From contig DAOURU010000049.1 in assembly GCA_030627585.1 (NCBI GenBank), forward strand, positions 1-7,319: DNA of 7,319 bases, in the 5' to 3' direction. Under the pieces are notes generated by a model. It was not told where the DNA came from, ran no database searches, and saw only the letters and a program-made list of their open reading frames with translations. Every line of letters starts with the position of its first letter. Within the stretch, counting starts at the first letter, position 1. A program made the translations under genes and the position numbers. This document shows positions 5,686 to 7,319 of the stretch, piece by piece. This stretch comes from Bacillota bacterium. GTDB lineage: Bacteria > Bacillota > DSM-12270 > Thermacetogeniales > Thermacetogeniaceae.

Positions 5686-7317
5686 TTGTATTCCGTCATG
5701 CTCGTCGATGATGAAATTCTGGAAAGACAGGGCTGGAGGCAGATCCTGGAAAAACACCGCTCCGGCTCCGTGCGCGTGGTCGGGGAAGCAAGAAGCGGGA
5801 AAGAAGCAGTCGAGCTGGCCAAAAGAAATAAGCCCGACCTGATCTTAATGGATGTCAAAATGCCGGGGCTGGACGGCATTAAAGCCGGCAGGTTAATCAG
5901 GGAGTTTCACCCCGGGGTGAAAATCCTCGTAATTTCCGCCTACGACGAGTTCTCCTACGCCCAGGAAGCGCTCAAGTTCGGTGCGGTGAACTACCTTTTA
6001 AAGCCCGTCCAACCTGCAGAAATGCTGGAAATCATCGATCAGCAGCTCAGCGCCCTGGAGCACGAAAGAAAAGAAAAAGAGGAGGAAGAAACCCTTCAGG
6101 CCATGTTCCAGAAAGCCATGCCATACATCAAGATAGGGTTTATTTTTGAATGGCTGTCAGGAAATGTCAAACTGGCCGAAGAAATCCGTGAAAGAGCGGA
6201 ATTTCTTGATATCAAGCCGCTCCCTCAATTAGTGATGGTTGTTAACATAGACAACTTCCTCCAGATGACCACCGGCAAAAAAGAAATTGAACGCCAAATC
6301 CTCAAGCAAAAGATATATCAAAAAATAACAGAGCTAACTGCAGAGTCTCCCCGAAGCCAGTGCATCCCTCTCCAGGGCGATAAATACGGTGTCCTGGTAA
6401 CACCAGGGGAAAATGAAAGCCCTGAAAAACAGCGGAGACGGGCGGCACGCCTCGCAGAAACCATCAGGCGCCAGATAGAAAAGGATCCCTTTATTCCCGC
6501 AACCGTAACAATAGGAATCGGAAGGGTTTATTCAGAGGGCACCTCCCTTCACCTTTCATACCAGGAAGCCCTAAGAGCGCTTGAACATAAGCTTTATACC
6601 GGCGGCAACCAGGTTATTCACATCGACGATGTTTTGCCGTTTGACGAACGAATCCCCTCTTACCCGTTTCAACTCGAAAGGGAGTTGATATCCAGCGTCC
6701 GGATTGGCAATATGGAACACGCCCGGAACTGCCTTGCCAAACTGTTAGACGACCTTCTTTCCAAAGCAAACAGCCATCCTGAGCTTCTGAAAACACGTGT
6801 CCTCGAATTGCTGATCGTCCTTTCACGTCAAGCAATTGAGAGCGGAGCAGATACAGAAGAGGTCGCCCGGCAAAACTTTAATTACTCCCAAGAACTGCGG
6901 CAGAAAGAAAACTTAAATGAGCTCCGGGCGTGGATCTTTGACCGGGTAGAACAGTTGATTAAGCTGGTTCAAGATTGCCGCAACCTGCGCCAGCAGGACA
7001 TCATGAAAAAAATCACTGCTTACATTCACCATAATTACCACCGCGACATTACACTTGAAGAAGTTGCGGGAGCAGTTTTTCTCAGTCCGTGTTACCTGAG
7101 CCGGATTTTCAAACAAGCACAGGGGGTCAACTTTATAGATTATTTAACCCATGTAAGATTAGAAAAAGCTAAAATCTTGCTTGAGTCAAACAGTGATTCC
7201 ATCACCCAGATCGCCAGAAAAGTCGGCTACCAGGACCCCAAATACTTCAGCACCGTCTTTAAGAAACACGAGGGCTGCACCCCAAGCGAATACCGCCGCC
7301 TTTCCCCCCAGGAGTAA
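5686..7317 (+). CDS. YesN-like AraC-family response regulator
   Basis: This 543-residue protein starts with a receiver domain (residues 1-120): acidic pocket Asp8/Asp9, phospho-acceptor Asp56 in LMDVKMPG, Ser84 in VISAYD and Lys106 in LLKPVQ. A charged helix (about 124-140) links it to a middle region of about 170 residues. That region resembles the degenerate GGDEF-like domain of YesN/CdaR-type regulators: GDKYGVLV at 231-238, TVTIGIGRVY near 274-283, and a helix ending LYTGGNQV. The GGDEF catalytic motif is absent, so cyclase activity is not expected. The C-terminal 100 residues hold two AraC-type helix-turn-helix motifs, with ITLEEVAGAVFLSPCYLSRIFK and then ITQIARKVGYQDPKYFSTVFKK followed by TPSEYR. 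LytS/YesM-type kinases commonly pair with YesN-type regulators, so phosphotransfer from His403 of the upstream kinase to Asp56 is expected. Likely targets are this operon or neighbouring methyltransferase genes; no binding site could be identified. The gene ends two bases before the window edge. Confidence 0.95.
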   Translation: MYSVMLVDDEILERQGWRQILEKHRSGSVRVVGEARSGKEAVELAKRNKPDLILMDVKMPGLDGIKAGRLIREFHPGVKILVISAYDEFSYAQEALKFGAVNYLLKPVQPAEMLEIIDQQLSALEHERKEKEEEETLQAMFQKAMPYIKIGFIFEWLSGNVKLAEEIRERAEFLDIKPLPQLVMVVNIDNFLQMTTGKKEIERQILKQKIYQKITELTAESPRSQCIPLQGDKYGVLVTPGENESPEKQRRRAARLAETIRRQIEKDPFIPATVTIGIGRVYSEGTSLHLSYQEALRALEHKLYTGGNQVIHIDDVLPFDERIPSYPFQLERELISSVRIGNMEHARNCLAKLLDDLLSKANSHPELLKTRVLELLIVLSRQAIESGADTEEVARQNFNYSQELRQKENLNELRAWIFDRVEQLIKLVQDCRNLRQQDIMKKITAYIHHNYHRDITLEEVAGAVFLSPCYLSRIFKQAQGVNFIDYLTHVRLEKAKILLESNSDSITQIARKVGYQDPKYFSTVFKKHEGCTPSEYRRLSPQE

Positions 7318-7319
7318 AA

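Noticed and set aside
6100..6660. Active diguanylate cyclase domain in the response regulator
   Set aside because: The GGDEF/GGEEF catalytic motif is replaced by GDKYG, so only the fold may be retained.
1..7319. tRNA/rRNA genes, CRISPR arrays, insertion sequences, attachment sites
   Set aside because: Nothing of these types was recognised. Coding density is near complete, the largest gap is 69 bp, and no long repeats or transposase genes are present.

Overview
The window is a compact, one-directional gene cluster, all on the + strand, for corrinoid-dependent methyl transfer. It ends in a dedicated two-component regulatory pair. The gene families, Gram-positive-type ribosome binding sites (AAGGAGG, GGAGG), frequent GTG/TTG starts and intermediate GC content suggest a strictly anaerobic Clostridia-type Firmicute with acetogenic or syntrophic metabolism (Moorella, Desulfotomaculum/Pelotomaculum or Thermacetogenium-like). 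The taxon is an inference from gene content, not from any marker gene.

Layout: (1) 1-360, the C-terminal third of a UroD/MtaA-family methyltransferase, cut by the window edge. (2) 361-429, a short intergenic stretch with a strong GC hairpin. (3) 430-1125, a DUF1638 protein of unknown function. (4) 1156-1950, a methyltetrahydrofolate:corrinoid methyltransferase of the AcsE/MtvA/MtgA type with all expected pterin-site residues. (5) 1999-3852, a RACo-type corrinoid reductive activase with a [2Fe-2S] domain and an ASKHA ATPase domain. (6) 3870-5660, a soluble fusion of a complete corrinoid-binding module, a PocR-like sensory domain and a LytS/YesM-type histidine kinase. (7) 5686-7317, a YesN-like response regulator with receiver, degenerate GGDEF-like and AraC-type DNA-binding regions. 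Intergenic gaps are 17-69 bp and no convincing promoter or intrinsic terminator is visible, so the set is probably one transcription unit continuing from upstream.

How the parts fit: the UroD-family enzyme would move a methyl group from a substrate, possibly a methoxylated aromatic or another methylated compound, to a corrinoid protein. The AcsE-like enzyme would pass it to tetrahydrofolate, feeding the Wood-Ljungdahl pathway. RACo would rescue corrinoid that has been oxidised to Co(II). The last two genes look like a regulatory system.

The most interesting element is the kinase. It carries its own canonical B12-binding module, of the same kind that serves as methyl carrier in these pathways, plus a PocR domain, a family predicted to sense small hydrocarbon derivatives. 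It could read the methylation or redox state of a corrinoid, or the methyl substrate, and report it to the AraC-type regulator. No stand-alone corrinoid protein lies in the window, so whether the kinase domain is only a sensor or also a methyl carrier depends on what is upstream.
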